Origin: Fibrobacterota bacterium
Lineage (GTDB): Bacteria > Fibrobacterota > Chitinivibrionia > Chitinivibrionales > JANQEN01
Assembly: GCA_030619215.1 (NCBI GenBank)
Contig: JAUXBV010000206.1
Span: 1-6,516 of the forward strand
Length of the DNA stretch: 6,516 nt
Reading direction: 5' to 3'
Position numbers and translations under genes: made by a program. Shown in pieces: positions 6,478-6,516 of this stretch (the stretch's first letter is position 1; each line of letters opens with the position of its first letter). The notes under the pieces are model-generated. The model worked only from the letters and a program-made list of their open reading frames with translations, did no database searches and was not told the DNA's origin.

Positions 6478-6516
6478 TGTGCGGAAGCGTGTGCGGAAGC
6501 GTGTGCGGAAGCGAGC
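6469..6516 (+). repeat. perfect 12-base tandem repeat running off the window edge
   Basis: GCGGAAGCGTGT occurs three times without error (6469-6480, 6481-6492, 6493-6504). A fourth copy starts at 6505 and matches for 9 bases before changing to AGC at the window end. The tract is GC-rich beside AT-rich DNA. The period is a multiple of three, so it could be coding or a noncoding minisatellite; one minus-strand frame stays open through it from the window edge to a TGA at 6418-6420. No start or domain can be tied to it. Confidence 0.85.

Noticed and set aside
6467..6516. Plus-strand ATG followed by repeated RKRV codons
   Set aside because: There is no ribosome binding site at a proper distance, the start lies within the repeat array, and the frame runs off the window with no other support.
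6469..6516. CRISPR array
   Set aside because: The 12-base units are directly adjacent with no spacers, and no cas genes are present.

Overview
The window is an ordinary-looking accessory locus from a diderm (Gram-negative-type) bacterium: a complete tripartite RND efflux operon behind a PadR-family regulator gene, all on the plus strand. The gene set (outer-membrane channel, lipoprotein adaptor, inner-membrane RND permease) requires two membranes. Coding sequence is AT-rich to moderate in GC, with AGA arginine codons, good AAGGAG/GGAGG ribosome binding sites and a relaxed lipobox (FAGC). I cannot name the phylum from the sequence; nothing is diagnostic of Enterobacteria-like Proteobacteria.

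Layout. Bases 3-62 may be the last 19 codons of an upstream gene. Bases 63-203 hold no gene but contain a strong 15-bp imperfect hairpin (111-146) and a T9 tract (165-173). A TTG-started PadR regulator (204-827) follows. An 82-base gap (828-909) carries a perfect 7-3-7 inverted repeat (832-848), a candidate operator, and a weak candidate promoter. The operon proper is a TolC-family channel (910-2262), an RND adaptor lipoprotein (2259-3323) and an RND permease (3320-6400). Both junctions are 4-base ATGA stop/start overlaps with a GGAGG just upstream, so the three proteins are very probably translationally coupled and made as one complex. Bases 6401-6516 hold no supported gene: a degenerate 19-base tandem array grades into a GC-rich perfect 12-base tandem array that runs off the window edge.

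How it works together. By family knowledge, the permease takes substrate from the periplasm or outer leaflet of the inner membrane using the proton gradient, the adaptor bridges it to the channel, and the channel carries substrate across the outer membrane. The PadR protein is the obvious candidate repressor, probably relieved by a pump substrate. The substrate cannot be told from sequence.

I do not see a clearly new system. The points most worth a second look are the permease's relay residues (Asp-His in TM4 where AcrB has Asp-Asp, and Asn-Asp in TM10 where AcrB has Lys-Asn), the inverted repeat ahead of the pump genes, and the 3' tandem repeats. Lesser points are the base-composition step between the channel and adaptor genes and the adaptor's incomplete hairpin-tip motif.
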